From DHVE2 group archaeon (GTDB lineage: Archaea > Thermoplasmatota > Thermoplasmata > Thermoplasmatales > Aciduliprofundaceae): 64,000 nucleotides of DNA. The stretch's first letter is position 1; each line of letters starts with the position of its first letter. Positions 44,454 through 54,193 of this stretch are shown here, piece after piece. The stretch is taken from the NCBI GenBank assembly GCA_027023265.1, contig JALVVV010000055.1, positions 83,907 through 147,906 of the forward strand, written 5' to 3'. Below the pieces are notes generated by a model. That model was not told where the DNA came from, ran no database searches, and saw nothing but the letters and a program-made list of their open reading frames with translations. The translations under genes were made by a program, and so were the position numbers.

Positions 44454-45694
44454 AGTAAAAACCTCCTATCTTCCATTTCGCCTCTTATATTCTTTTTAAG
44501 CATATTTTTTGCATCTTCAAAGTTGTAATTACCGAGAAGCCACATTAATTTCACGTATGCAACTTCTGGCAGCATGTCACCGAGTTCAATGACCCCTGCA
44601 TATTTCAACTCTCTTCCCGTCGAGTATACGTTCATGTTAACGGAGCCATATATGCACTGCGATGTCATCCCTATTATTTTTCCATCTTTCACCATGCTTT
44701 TTATAGAGTTTACAAATTCTGAGGACACGTGCCCAAGCCCCGTGCCCATTATTATTGCACCGTGCATTTTTTCCAATATTCCTTCAAATATCTCAATTGG
44801 CATACCGGGGTAGTAGTATAGAAGTGCCACTCTTTCGTCCATCTTATCGTGTAGTTCTGTGTTTTCATCAGTTTTTTTGTATTCTTTGAAAAATCTAATG
44901 CCCCCATTCAGGTCTATCTCTCCTAAAGGTTTAGAATTTACACTCTGAAAGGCATCTCTACGAGAAGTGTGCATTTTTCTCACTCTCGTCCCTCTGTGAA
45001 TGTAACATTTATCATCGCTGCTTCCAGCATGCATGACCACGACCACCTCGCCTATATCCTTTTTGGCAACTCTCACTGACGCGTGTAAATTTATGTACGC
45101 ATCGCTGCTGGGCCTATCGCTACTTCTCTGGGAGCCTACTAGGACAACAGGTACTGATAATTTTTCAAACATAAATGAAAGCGCAGAAGCGGTGTAACTC
45201 ATTGTGTCGGTTCCATGTGGAATAACTATTCCATCAGATTTTTCAGCTGCTTTTTTCACGGCCCTTGCAAGTTTAATCCACATTTCTGGTTTCATATTCT
45301 CGCTTAGTGTGTTAAATAAAACCTCACTTTGGATGTTTGCCTCATCAGATATCTCAGGCATTGTAAAAAGAAAGTCCTCAGCGGTGAGGGCAGGGTGTAC
45401 CGCTCCAGTGCTGTAGTCTATGTAGCTTGCTATGGTCCCACCTGTGCCTATTATTGAAATTGTGGGCAAATCTTTTGAGTATTCTAATTTAACCGCTTTT
45501 TCTGTTTTAATTTTTCTCTCTTTCTTTTTTATCAATTTTACCTCTTTTGGAATTAGTCCTACATTGTATCCGTTTTCCAGCTTTATTATAACTATTTCAT
45601 CTTTGCTGAATTTGGGTTTTGGAAGAAGCACTCCCTTAAACGTGCCTTTATCGGTAATTACTTCCACGTAATCTCCTTCTTCTATGTTATCCAT
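44450..45694 (-). CDS. gatD: Glutamyl-tRNA(Gln) amidotransferase subunit D
   Basis: The 414-residue subunit is the asparaginase-like glutaminase that supplies ammonia to GatE. After an N-terminal SH3-like domain (about 1-75, GDYVEVITDKGTFKGVLLP) come the asparaginase motifs IIGTGGTIASYIDYSTGAVHP with the nucleophilic Thr, VIPHGTDTMSYTASALSFMF, and VGSQRSSDRPSSDAYINL. The pair gatD-gatE is translationally coupled. Length and domain order are typical for archaeal GatD. Confidence 0.97.
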   Translation of the reverse strand: MDNIEEGDYVEVITDKGTFKGVLLPKPKFSKDEIVIIKLENGYNVGLIPKEVKLIKKKERKIKTEKAVKLEYSKDLPTISIIGTGGTIASYIDYSTGAVHPALTAEDFLFTMPEISDEANIQSEVLFNTLSENMKPEMWIKLARAVKKAAEKSDGIVIPHGTDTMSYTASALSFMFEKLSVPVVLVGSQRSSDRPSSDAYINLHASVRVAKKDIGEVVVVMHAGSSDDKCYIHRGTRVRKMHTSRRDAFQSVNSKPLGEIDLNGGIRFFKEYKKTDENTELHDKMDERVALLYYYPGMPIEIFEGILEKMHGAIIMGTGLGHVSSEFVNSIKSMVKDGKIIGMTSQCIYGSVNMNVYSTGRELKYAGVIELGDMLPEVAYVKLMWLLGNYNFEDAKNMLKKNIRGEMEDRRFLL

Positions 45695-45770
45695 AAATGG
45701 ACATTGTGTACCTGTATTTATCCCTTTTTTCTAATATCTCTCTGTGCACTCCGTTACTCTTGTGAAAGAA

Positions 45771-45790
45771 AAGTATTTAAATATAAAGTG
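45771..45790 (+). promoter_or_regulatory. Strong archaeal BRE/TATA promoter of the surface-protein gene
   Basis: GAAAAGTATTTAAATATAAAG has a purine-rich BRE-like start followed by TTTAAATATA. It would place the transcript start near 45806 and give a short leader holding the GGAGGG Shine-Dalgarno in front of the ATG at 45829. Confidence 0.6.
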
Positions 45791-45828
45791 GTTTTCCCTC
45801 ACCAGCATAAAAACGGAGGGAATATACC

Positions 45829-48800
45829 ATGAGCGCAAAAATGAATAGGAAGGCGGAAGTGCTCGCAGCGATTGCAATAGTGCTATTTAGTGCACTATTG
45901 GCAGCAGGGACTACACAAGCATTAGAACCTCAGAAAGGTACGGTAGATTTTGTACTTCTTTATAAGGATGTAGAGACTAACGATAGTTATTATCTTAGTG
46001 ATGTGGGTGCATACCTTTACGATATGAATGGTGCTTTGAAGGGTGCAACCAACTCCTCATCAAATGGTATTGTGGAGTTTAATAATGTTGTTTATGGAAA
46101 TTATGTTGTTCGTGTTAACAGTGTGAAGAAAGGGAACTATGTGTACGGGTCTGCCTATGACATTATTCATTTCGATAAAAACGGAGTTACAAGAATTGCA
46201 AATGGTGCTGATTTTACAAATATTACAGTAAACAGGTATCCTTTAACACATAAGTTGAACATTACTCTCGAGAAAAACGGACTTCCAGCAACGGGTAAGG
46301 TTGTACTTTCCGCTCACGGTTGTACTTTTGCAACAGATTATGTTTACGGGAATGCAACTTTCAACGTCACAGAGGGAATGGTAACTATTGAAGTGGTTTA
46401 CAACGATGGTGGAGTTGAGAAAGATTATTACAGGTATGTGGATATTAGTAAGGAAACGAAGCAAGCCAATGTAACAGTAAATTTGGATAACTATGTAAGG
46501 GTTCTTGGAACTGTGAGGTATGCTGGAAAGATTGTTAACACTACAACACACGTTGTCATACTAAATAAGACTACAGGTGATGTTTGGAAGATACTGACCT
46601 TCAATGGGGGATCATTCAGTTTCTATTTGCCCTCTTTGAACTACGTTCTGGCAATTACTGCGGATGGATACAGTGTGGAAACAGTTCAACCAAGCACATC
46701 AATACTTGATGTTAAGGTTGTACCTGTGACTAATAATGTGAATGTCAAGGCAAAGTTATCTGATAATTTGCAGTGGGTAAATGTTACGTATGTGGAGGAG
46801 ATATCTAATAAGTCTGTAATTACGTCCCTACCCTACAGTAATGCAGGTATCTTGTATTACCAGATGAAACTCCTTGGATGGGACAATAGCGATCTTCTTA
46901 ATTATCTGAAGAGCAGGTACTTAACCTATACTAGCCACTTTATATCTGTGGACAACAATATTTATCAGTTAAAGGGTGCGGTTTCCTTTGCTCCTTCATC
47001 ATCAACTCAGGTGAACTTGGACGCCGGTTTCACGGTAACCTTGAGTGCCTCTTATTATAACGGGGATGTAAGCAAGAATAAGCTTTTGAGTGACGGCTCA
47101 ATAAATGTGGAGTTGTATGCTCATGAAAACGGAATTTCTGGTGCCAATATGAAATACACATATGAGCTTTACATTCCATCCTATTTAGAAAGGAGCAATG
47201 ATGTTTCTGGTGCAGATGTTTCTGGATATGTTGGTGAGGTGGCTATATCTAATGTAAAGACTTCTCCAGTGGATATTGTTCTTAAAATGAGGAAGAGCCC
47301 GGAGATACGCCTTGATGCTGAGCATTTTGTAGTTGGCTGGAGCCACATGAGTGACGTTAATCACGTGGTTAATCAGTCTGCAGATAACTATACCATTGTT
47401 GTTCCTACTCACGAGCAGGTGTGGTTCAATGCATCTAAAATGGTGTATGATGTTGTTCTTGGCAAGACTGACCCTGCAAATACTACCTACACGTGGAAGG
47501 TGGATAATGTTGAAAAGCTGAGTGGTAAGGGAAAGTACAATTTCACAATGGAGTTTACCAAGGCCAAGAAATATACGGTGACTGTTCGTGCTGAGGATGT
47601 TGGAGGTAATGTAAATGAGACAAATATTACTGTAATCGCGGATGGTTATTGGCCAACTGTTAATATAACTCTAAAAGACCCAGAAGGTAAAGTTATAGCT
47701 ACTTTCAAGACGGATGTACATAGCTTGGCACGTATTGATTATAATATATCCGGTACCCTTGGACATGCATGGCGCAATTCTACCACATATGTTGTGAAAG
47801 TTGGTACACCATTGGTGATAAATCAATCTGAGGAAATTTTGTTCAATGCCAAAGCCTCTTACGATACTTTCGATGGTTCCAATGAAACTGGCTTGCCTGT
47901 GATAGTGGTTTGGAATTTCAACGGCAACATGAGCACAGGAGCAAACAGGAGCTACGCTTTTGATATGCCTACTCGTCATGGACCGTATTATGTAAATGTG
48001 ACGTTGAAGGATTCCGTTAACAATACGGTGATAATCTCTTTCCCCGTGAAAGTAAAGGATATAACCAAACCAGTGGTAAGGCTTAACTTTACCGTGGCAG
48101 GTAAGAATGTCAATGAGGTAAAGGAGAATCAAAATATTACTTTAGATGCAACGGGTAGTTATGATCCCCAGAACGGAACAATCGCCAAGTATGTTTGGAC
48201 AATCAAAGACAGCAGCTACAAGGTTATAAACATTACTGATGGGATATATAGTGTGGTTAATGGCAGCTTTGCAAGTAATAAAGTTACATTGAAGTTCCAC
48301 AAGTACGGGACATATTACATAATACTCAATGTCACAGATGCGAGTGGTAATTATAACGTGGTAAACAGAACACTAAGAGTTACCCCTGTACGTCCTGACC
48401 TGGCAATAAATACGGTTAACATAAAGGGTGACAGAGTTGAAGGCGCTACACTTACTTTTGAGGTAAACGTGTCAAACAATGGAAATGCCATTGCCAAGAA
48501 GTACTTTGTGGCTTTATATGTGAATGGTAAGGTTGTGGCCAATAAGACTTTTGAGGATTTGAAGAATGGCAGCTATGCAATAAGAACCATAACATGGACT
48601 CCTGGTTCTCCTGGAAACTATACAGTGACGGTTAAGGTTTACTGCGCTGACGAGCCAAGCAGCTACCTTAGCGATAATGTAAAGAAGGAAACAGTGAAGA
48701 TTGAGCAGGCACCGTGGAAATTGCCTGCCATAATAGGTGGCAGCATTGCAATAATCATAATTGCTGGATATATTGCCTGGAGATACATGGAAAAGAAGAA

Positions 48801-48864
48801 CGAGAAAAAGAAGTTCAAGAAAGGCGGAAACAAGAAAGGAGGTAAAAGCGAGAAAAAAGAATGA
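45829..48864 (+). CDS. Large secreted surface protein with PKD-like and CARDB domains and C-terminal anchor
   Basis: The 1,011-residue protein has a signal peptide (about 1-32, ending TTQALEP), N-terminal beta domains similar to carboxypeptidase-regulatory folds (about 40-300), two or three PKD-like domains (about 500-860, with ILFNAKASYDTFDG and ITLDATGSYDPQNGT), a CARDB domain (about 865-960), one TM helix (about 966-986) and a Lys/Gly-rich cytoplasmic tail. It has dozens of N-x-S/T sequons, so it is a likely AglB substrate. A strong promoter and GGAGGG SD suggest high expression. It could be a major S-layer or cell-surface component; this is inference. Confidence 0.75.
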   Translation: MSAKMNRKAEVLAAIAIVLFSALLAAGTTQALEPQKGTVDFVLLYKDVETNDSYYLSDVGAYLYDMNGALKGATNSSSNGIVEFNNVVYGNYVVRVNSVKKGNYVYGSAYDIIHFDKNGVTRIANGADFTNITVNRYPLTHKLNITLEKNGLPATGKVVLSAHGCTFATDYVYGNATFNVTEGMVTIEVVYNDGGVEKDYYRYVDISKETKQANVTVNLDNYVRVLGTVRYAGKIVNTTTHVVILNKTTGDVWKILTFNGGSFSFYLPSLNYVLAITADGYSVETVQPSTSILDVKVVPVTNNVNVKAKLSDNLQWVNVTYVEEISNKSVITSLPYSNAGILYYQMKLLGWDNSDLLNYLKSRYLTYTSHFISVDNNIYQLKGAVSFAPSSSTQVNLDAGFTVTLSASYYNGDVSKNKLLSDGSINVELYAHENGISGANMKYTYELYIPSYLERSNDVSGADVSGYVGEVAISNVKTSPVDIVLKMRKSPEIRLDAEHFVVGWSHMSDVNHVVNQSADNYTIVVPTHEQVWFNASKMVYDVVLGKTDPANTTYTWKVDNVEKLSGKGKYNFTMEFTKAKKYTVTVRAEDVGGNVNETNITVIADGYWPTVNITLKDPEGKVIATFKTDVHSLARIDYNISGTLGHAWRNSTTYVVKVGTPLVINQSEEILFNAKASYDTFDGSNETGLPVIVVWNFNGNMSTGANRSYAFDMPTRHGPYYVNVTLKDSVNNTVIISFPVKVKDITKPVVRLNFTVAGKNVNEVKENQNITLDATGSYDPQNGTIAKYVWTIKDSSYKVINITDGIYSVVNGSFASNKVTLKFHKYGTYYIILNVTDASGNYNVVNRTLRVTPVRPDLAINTVNIKGDRVEGATLTFEVNVSNNGNAIAKKYFVALYVNGKVVANKTFEDLKNGSYAIRTITWTPGSPGNYTVTVKVYCADEPSSYLSDNVKKETVKIEQAPWKLPAIIGGSIAIIIIAGYIAWRYMEKKNEKKKFKKGGNKKGGKSEKKE

Positions 48865-48879
48865 TTTATTTCTTTTTAT

Positions 48880-50547
48880 TTACATTTTTTGAAGTCTTGA
48901 TATGCCTAAGTTATTCATCACGTGTTCCATAACTTTTGTAAATGCTTTTACCAGTGCTATCCTTGCGTTTTTTGTATTTAAATCGCTGGATAATACCGGG
49001 CAATCTCTATAAAACTGATTGAACTGTGTGGCTAATGAATAGGCATATTTGGCCATTATATATGGACTTAGTTTTTCTACAGATTCTCTCACTACTGTGG
49101 GATATTCTGCTAACAGTTTAAGTAGTTTGATTTCGTTTGGATGAGTTAGCTTTTCGTGGTTGTATTCTCCGCACCATTCTGTTTTGCTTAGTATGCTAAT
49201 TGCTCTTGCATAGGTGTACATTATAAACGGAGCACTTTCTCCATCAAAACTGAGGGCTCTATCCCATTTAAACACGATTTTTTTCTCCTCTTGCACGTTT
49301 AGTATGGAGTATCTAATGGCAGATGTTGCTACAGCCATCGCAATATTATTTTCCTCGTTAGTATCATACCCTCTGTCTTTTATGATTTCCATGGCTTTTT
49401 TGAATCCTTCATCTATTAAATCATCAAGATAAACGGCGTTTCCTCTTCTTGTACTCATTTTTCCATCTGGCAAGCTTACGAAAGAATAGAACAGAGCTTT
49501 CATATCTATAGCTGGATCTAATAATTTCAGCACTTCTCTTAACGCGTTGAAGTGGAGTTTGTGGTCCTCGCCCATAACATCAATTATCTTTTTTGTTTTT
49601 TTTGCTTTTTCTAAATGGTACGCGATATCTCTGAGAAAATAGAGGGTGGTTCCATCTTGCCTATAAAGATAAAACTTATCTTTTTGTAATTTTACATTTA
49701 ATTTTTTAAAATCTATGTAGTAAGCACCGTTTTCCTCAGAAAGGTATTCTTTCAATTTACTTACAATTTCTCTCGTATGTGGTATCAGTGTGGATTCCCA
49801 TACGTACTTATCTATCTCTACATTTATTCTTCTTAATGTTTCTGAGATTCCACTTAAAACACAACCTATTTCTTTTTTTGCTAATTCTCTAAGCTCTGGC
49901 TCACCGGCTTCGTAATTTTTCATAGTTTCTCTTATTTCCTTTTCTACGATTTTATCTTCTTTTGCCATTTTTGATGCCCTCTGATAATACCTCACAAGTT
50001 TGTGGTCGCATTTTGTATCATTCTCTTGTTCATTCTCGTTTCTCAAATTTTTTATTCCCCAGAGTAAGGTAGCTACCTGCAGGCCTGCATCATTTACAAA
50101 GTACTGTGTTTCTACTTCAAATCCATACTCTTTGAGTATCCTTGCCATGGTATCCCCGATTATCGGGTTTCTTGCTCTACCCACATGGAGTGGCCCGGTA
50201 GGATTTGCACTAGTGTGTTCTACTACTACTTTGCCTTTCTTATCAAATTGAAAAATCTTTTCATCAAGAGTATTTTTTAATACAATCTCTGACAATTTTT
50301 TTTGATTTATATGAAAATTCAGGTATGGCCCAACTGCTTCGATTTTATCAAAGTATTCATTTTTTTCAATTTTGTTAGCTATATCTCTCGCAATTTCCGC
50401 GGGGTTTTTTCTGTATTTTTTTGCAAGGAAAAAGCATGGAAGTGTGAAATCTCCGAAACCCTCCTTTGCTCTCTCTACTTCTTTGCTGATTCCAAATTTC
50501 ATAAGAAGCTCGTTTGCCTGCTCTTTAAAGATGCTCATAATGTCCAT
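48880..50547 (-). CDS. argS: Arginyl-tRNA synthetase
   Basis: The 555-residue class I synthetase has the N-terminal Add1 domain (KEGFGDFTLPCFFLAKKYRKNP), the HIGH-like motif ANPTGPLHVGRARN, QYFVNDAGLQVATL, and the KMSKS-like GKMSTRRGNAVYLDDLI. The anticodon-binding DALR domain ends it (ATQFNQFYRDCPVL). The frame extends to a TTG at 50562, but ATG 50547 lies about 26 nt from an AT-rich TATA-like stretch, and ATG 50538 is a further candidate. It converges with the surface-protein gene across only 15 nt. Confidence 0.95.
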   Translation of the reverse strand: MDIMSIFKEQANELLMKFGISKEVERAKEGFGDFTLPCFFLAKKYRKNPAEIARDIANKIEKNEYFDKIEAVGPYLNFHINQKKLSEIVLKNTLDEKIFQFDKKGKVVVEHTSANPTGPLHVGRARNPIIGDTMARILKEYGFEVETQYFVNDAGLQVATLLWGIKNLRNENEQENDTKCDHKLVRYYQRASKMAKEDKIVEKEIRETMKNYEAGEPELRELAKKEIGCVLSGISETLRRINVEIDKYVWESTLIPHTREIVSKLKEYLSEENGAYYIDFKKLNVKLQKDKFYLYRQDGTTLYFLRDIAYHLEKAKKTKKIIDVMGEDHKLHFNALREVLKLLDPAIDMKALFYSFVSLPDGKMSTRRGNAVYLDDLIDEGFKKAMEIIKDRGYDTNEENNIAMAVATSAIRYSILNVQEEKKIVFKWDRALSFDGESAPFIMYTYARAISILSKTEWCGEYNHEKLTHPNEIKLLKLLAEYPTVVRESVEKLSPYIMAKYAYSLATQFNQFYRDCPVLSSDLNTKNARIALVKAFTKVMEHVMNNLGISRLQKM

Positions 50548-50604
50548 AATGTAGCAATACAATTCTCTAAAAATAACTTTTGCAAAAATGGGGAGAGGGA
50601 TATC

Positions 50605-52179
50605 CTATATTACTTCTATTCCATATTTGATTCTTAATTTTTCATAGTCTTTTCTTAGCTCTTTTACTGCTTCTGGCAGATGATTCAGAATATCCATTGC
50701 TGTCATACCATCTTCTCCAATTTTTTGAGACGCAAGGTCTCCTGCAAGGCCATGTAGAAATACTCCCGTTAAAACAGCATCTTTTATGGTTAATCCAAGC
50801 CCGAACATTGCTGCAATAGTGCCTGTGAGTACATCTCCACTTCCTGCCGTGGCCATTCCTGAGTTTCCGGACATGTTGATGTATGTTTTCCCATCTGGGA
50901 AAGCAATCACGGTTCTTGCCCCTTTAAGAACAACTGTGCAGTTGTAATTTTTTGAAAAATTGTTTGCGATAGTAATCCTATCCTTTACTATCTCTTTAAC
51001 GGTTATTCCTGTCAATCGAGACATTTCTCCGGGATGCGGTGTGATGATAGTAGGTTTTTCTCTCGTTTTTATTAGTTCTGGCTCATTAGCGATTGCTGTG
51101 AGCGCATCTCCGTCAATGAGAAGTGGCTTATCTATGATTTTAGTGAGCTCACGCATTAGATTTTGAGTTTTTTCATTTAAAGATGTGCCCGGACCTATAA
51201 CAACAAAATCAACCTTATTTGATAGTGCTTTTATTGTGTCCAAAGAGGGTGTATCTATACTTCCTTCGGGAGTTTCAGGTATTGGGTGATACACAATTTC
51301 ACGTCCTTCAGTACTAATAAATGGAACCACGGATTCAGGTGCAGCAAGCCGCGCGTATCCGCCTCCGCTCTTCAAAAAGGACATGGCAGATAAATAGGGT
51401 GCTCCATAGTAGCCCCGAGCTCCTGAGACAAACAGAGCAGAACCGAATGTACCTTTATGCCCATCTTTTTTTCTTTTGGGAGGGACTACTGGCTCATTTA
51501 GGAAAATATTAATTTCGTTTCTTTCGTAGTTTTCAGGAGGAAAAGATATGTGACTTACGTATATCCTTCCATTATGCTCTGCTCCGGGATATAGTATGTT
51601 TCCTAATTTTGGAAGTCCAAATGTAACTGTATAATCAGCGAAAATGGCGGTACCCATGACTTCACCAGAATCTCCAGCTATTCCTGAAGGTATGTCTATT
51701 GAAAACACCATCTTTGCAGAGTTATTAATGAGATTTATTGCCCCTGCGTATTTTCCTTCCACATTGCGAGATATTCCGGTGCCCAGGATACCGTCGATTA
51801 CCGCGTCAGCGGACTCCACAGCCATGCGCACCATGGCATTATCACCTATAAATTGCTCAATCACAATCCCGATATTTTTTATTATATCGTAGTTCATCTT
51901 AGCAGAGCCACTGTATTTCTCAGGTGAGCTCATCGTGTATATCTTTATGTTTGCACCGCTTGAAAAAAGCTTTCGTGCAACTACCAGGGCATCCCCTCCG
52001 TTGTTTCCCGGTCCAGAAAAAATCACAAAATTTTTTCCTTTAACAGTGCCAAAATGCTTTAAAATTGCAAAGTACACTGCATTACCTGCGTTTTCCATCA
52101 GCAGTTTGTCTTCTATACCATATTTCTCCATGGCTCTTTTGTCCATCTCTCTCATTTGCTTTACGGTGCTAACTCTCAT
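50605..52179 (-). CDS. nnr: Bifunctional NAD(P)H-hydrate epimerase / ADP-dependent dehydratase
   Basis: The 524-residue enzyme repairs hydrated NADH and NADPH. The N-terminal YjeF_N epimerase domain (about 1-215) has FSGPGNNGGDALVVARKL and DAVIDGILGTGISRNVEG. The C-terminal ribokinase-like dehydratase domain (about 225-510) has KGTFGSALFVSGARGYYGAPYLSAM, TPHPGEMSRLTG and the catalytic NSGMATAGSGDVLTGTIAA. The fused arrangement is common in archaea and bacteria. It starts 4 nt after the purD stop, so it belongs to the scpB-purD-nnr transcription unit. Confidence 0.95.
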   Translation of the reverse strand: MRVSTVKQMREMDKRAMEKYGIEDKLLMENAGNAVYFAILKHFGTVKGKNFVIFSGPGNNGGDALVVARKLFSSGANIKIYTMSSPEKYSGSAKMNYDIIKNIGIVIEQFIGDNAMVRMAVESADAVIDGILGTGISRNVEGKYAGAINLINNSAKMVFSIDIPSGIAGDSGEVMGTAIFADYTVTFGLPKLGNILYPGAEHNGRIYVSHISFPPENYERNEINIFLNEPVVPPKRKKDGHKGTFGSALFVSGARGYYGAPYLSAMSFLKSGGGYARLAAPESVVPFISTEGREIVYHPIPETPEGSIDTPSLDTIKALSNKVDFVVIGPGTSLNEKTQNLMRELTKIIDKPLLIDGDALTAIANEPELIKTREKPTIITPHPGEMSRLTGITVKEIVKDRITIANNFSKNYNCTVVLKGARTVIAFPDGKTYINMSGNSGMATAGSGDVLTGTIAAMFGLGLTIKDAVLTGVFLHGLAGDLASQKIGEDGMTAMDILNHLPEAVKELRKDYEKLRIKYGIEVI

Positions 52180-52183
52180 ACGC

Positions 52184-53530
52184 TTACACCCTGCGCTTTA
52201 TTTTAATGGCATTCATTCTTTCAACTTTCTTTTTAATCATATCCGCCTTTGCGATGTCATGCCTTGCGTATATCCTACCGGATACATGGGATAATGCACG
52301 TTCTGCAATCTGCTCTGCGAGATTCAAATTCTTGCCCAATCCCACCACTGCAAGTGATCGGGAGGTTGTGGTGTATATCCTTCCATTTTCATCGTTTACA
52401 GAGGCATAGTATATAATAGCACCCTCCTGTTCAATCTTTCTCTCGTTCACACTTATCTCCGTGCCTTTGTTCACGTTCGAGGTGCCGTATCCTGCAGGTA
52501 CTATATATTTTACAACCGTTGCTAAATCTTTGAAGAGCACTTTTTCTCTCAAATGGCCCTCTATTATTTCCCAGGAGATATCAAGGAGGTTAGTGTCCAG
52601 TATTGAGAGCACGTTCATTGCTTCTGGGTCCCCAAATCTGCAGTTAATCTCTATTACTTTGGGACCTTCCGCAGTGAGCATAAACTGCCCGTATAGCACA
52701 CCTTTGTATGTTCTACCTTCCCTGCGCATAGCAGCTATTATGTCTTCCAGAATCTTCATGGCCTTGGCGTAATCCTTTTCGTCCATAAATGGAAGCAGAT
52801 GGTTTTCCATGCTGTATGACCCCATACCTCCTGTGTTTGGTCCTTTGTCTCCTTCATATGCCCTTTTGAAATCCTGCACCAGAGGCATTCCTTTGATGTT
52901 TCGTCCGTCTGTGAACACCTGAAGGGTGAACTCCTCACCGGTCAATTTTTCTTCTATTATTACTTTTCTTTCTCCACCTATGTTTTCCTCAATCACCTTT
53001 TTGGCATACTTTATACCTTCTTCTTTTGTTTTGAAGTGGTCACCCATCACCCATACCCCTTTTCCCCCAGTAACTCCCACGGGCTTTACTACAAAGGGTT
53101 TTTTGTAATCTATCAGGAACTTTTCTACCTTATTTGAATCGGTAAACACGTAATAATCAACCAATCCCTCTATGCCATGTTTTTTCATAAGGTCTCTCAT
53201 AAATTCCTTTGAACCCTCGATTATTGCAGCGTTTTTCTTTGGGCCAACTACCGGGATTCCAGACTCCTCCAGCATATCCGCCATTCCGTTAATAAGAGGC
53301 GCTTCTGGTCCTATAAACGCAAAATCCACTTTCTTAAACTTCACCCAGTCAAGATTCTTGACATAACTCACGGAGTTGTGGTCCCCTATTATGTACTCTT
53401 CGGCAAGTCTCGCAATACCCGGGTTTTTGTTTTTCATAATGGCATATATCTTTGCTCCGCTTTTTTTAAGAGCGTTGGCAATGGCATGTTCTCTTCCTCC
53501 CGCGCCAATAAGCAGAACTTTATTCATCAT
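52184..53530 (-). CDS. purD: Phosphoribosylamine--glycine ligase
   Basis: The 448-residue ATP-grasp enzyme makes glycinamide ribonucleotide in purine synthesis. It has the N-terminal GAGGREHAIANAL, IGPEAPLINGMADMLEESGIPVVGP, the ATP-grasp VKPVGVTGGKGVWV, EEKLTGEEFTLQVFTDGR, KRAYEGDKGPNTGGMGSY and INCRFGDPEAMNVLS. Length is typical. Its start lies inside the last codons of scpB (11-nt overlap), so the two genes are coupled although functionally unrelated. Confidence 0.96.
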   Translation of the reverse strand: MMNKVLLIGAGGREHAIANALKKSGAKIYAIMKNKNPGIARLAEEYIIGDHNSVSYVKNLDWVKFKKVDFAFIGPEAPLINGMADMLEESGIPVVGPKKNAAIIEGSKEFMRDLMKKHGIEGLVDYYVFTDSNKVEKFLIDYKKPFVVKPVGVTGGKGVWVMGDHFKTKEEGIKYAKKVIEENIGGERKVIIEEKLTGEEFTLQVFTDGRNIKGMPLVQDFKRAYEGDKGPNTGGMGSYSMENHLLPFMDEKDYAKAMKILEDIIAAMRREGRTYKGVLYGQFMLTAEGPKVIEINCRFGDPEAMNVLSILDTNLLDISWEIIEGHLREKVLFKDLATVVKYIVPAGYGTSNVNKGTEISVNERKIEQEGAIIYYASVNDENGRIYTTTSRSLAVVGLGKNLNLAEQIAERALSHVSGRIYARHDIAKADMIKKKVERMNAIKIKRRV

Positions 53531-54032
53531 TTACACCTCCTGCAGAGCTTTCAAAGAATTTTTTAATCTCTTCTGGTTTGGAAGCGTCTATACCAAAATA
53601 CTCGTTAAATCTTTTTGTGGTTCTCAAAATTTCCGTTCTCCCAGATTTTTTACCGTAAATAAAGTTTCTCTTTTTCAGTTCTTCCACGTGAGCATACACT
53701 TTGGTTCCCAATATTTCCCTAAGCTTTCTTTTAGATATTGGCTGATAATAGGCAATTACCGCCAGGGTTTTCAGCAGGTCGTCGGGCATCTCTTTTTTAC
53801 CCACTTTGTAGCCGTATTCGACGTATTCATCTTTTAGTTGCATAACGTACTTGTTTCCGAGCCTTACAATTTCTATTGCTCCATCTGTATTCTCATACGT
53901 GTTTCTCAATCTTTTCATGGCTTTGCTCACTTCTTCCACGGGCAAATCGACTATTCTGGCGATTTCTCCAACTCTCATTGGCTTGTCCACCGAGAAAAGA
54001 ACTGCTTCAACCCTTTTCATAGCCTCGTCCAT
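53520..54032 (-). CDS. scpB: Segregation and condensation protein B
   Basis: The 170-residue protein has the two winged-helix domains of ScpB: MKRVEAVLFSVDKPMRVGEIARIVDLPVEEVSKAMKRL and DDLLKTLAVIAYYQPISKRKLREILGTKVYAHVEELKKRNFI. With ScpA and Smc it forms the prokaryotic condensin-like complex acting on chromosomes. ScpA is not in the window. The overlap with purD by 11 nt implies co-transcription. ATG at 54032. Confidence 0.92.
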   Translation of the reverse strand: MDEAMKRVEAVLFSVDKPMRVGEIARIVDLPVEEVSKAMKRLRNTYENTDGAIEIVRLGNKYVMQLKDEYVEYGYKVGKKEMPDDLLKTLAVIAYYQPISKRKLREILGTKVYAHVEELKKRNFIYGKKSGRTEILRTTKRFNEYFGIDASKPEEIKKFFESSAGGVNDE

Positions 54033-54193
54033 GCTCCCCCATGCTCTTCGGGGATAATAAATTACTCCATCTATTTTTACATCTGTTCCTTTTTCCCATA
54101 TACTTTAGTAAAATACGGATTTATGACGGTGTTGTTAATGAACTAAGTTTTAATTGCATATTAATTTTATATCTCAGTTGCATATCTCCTAAT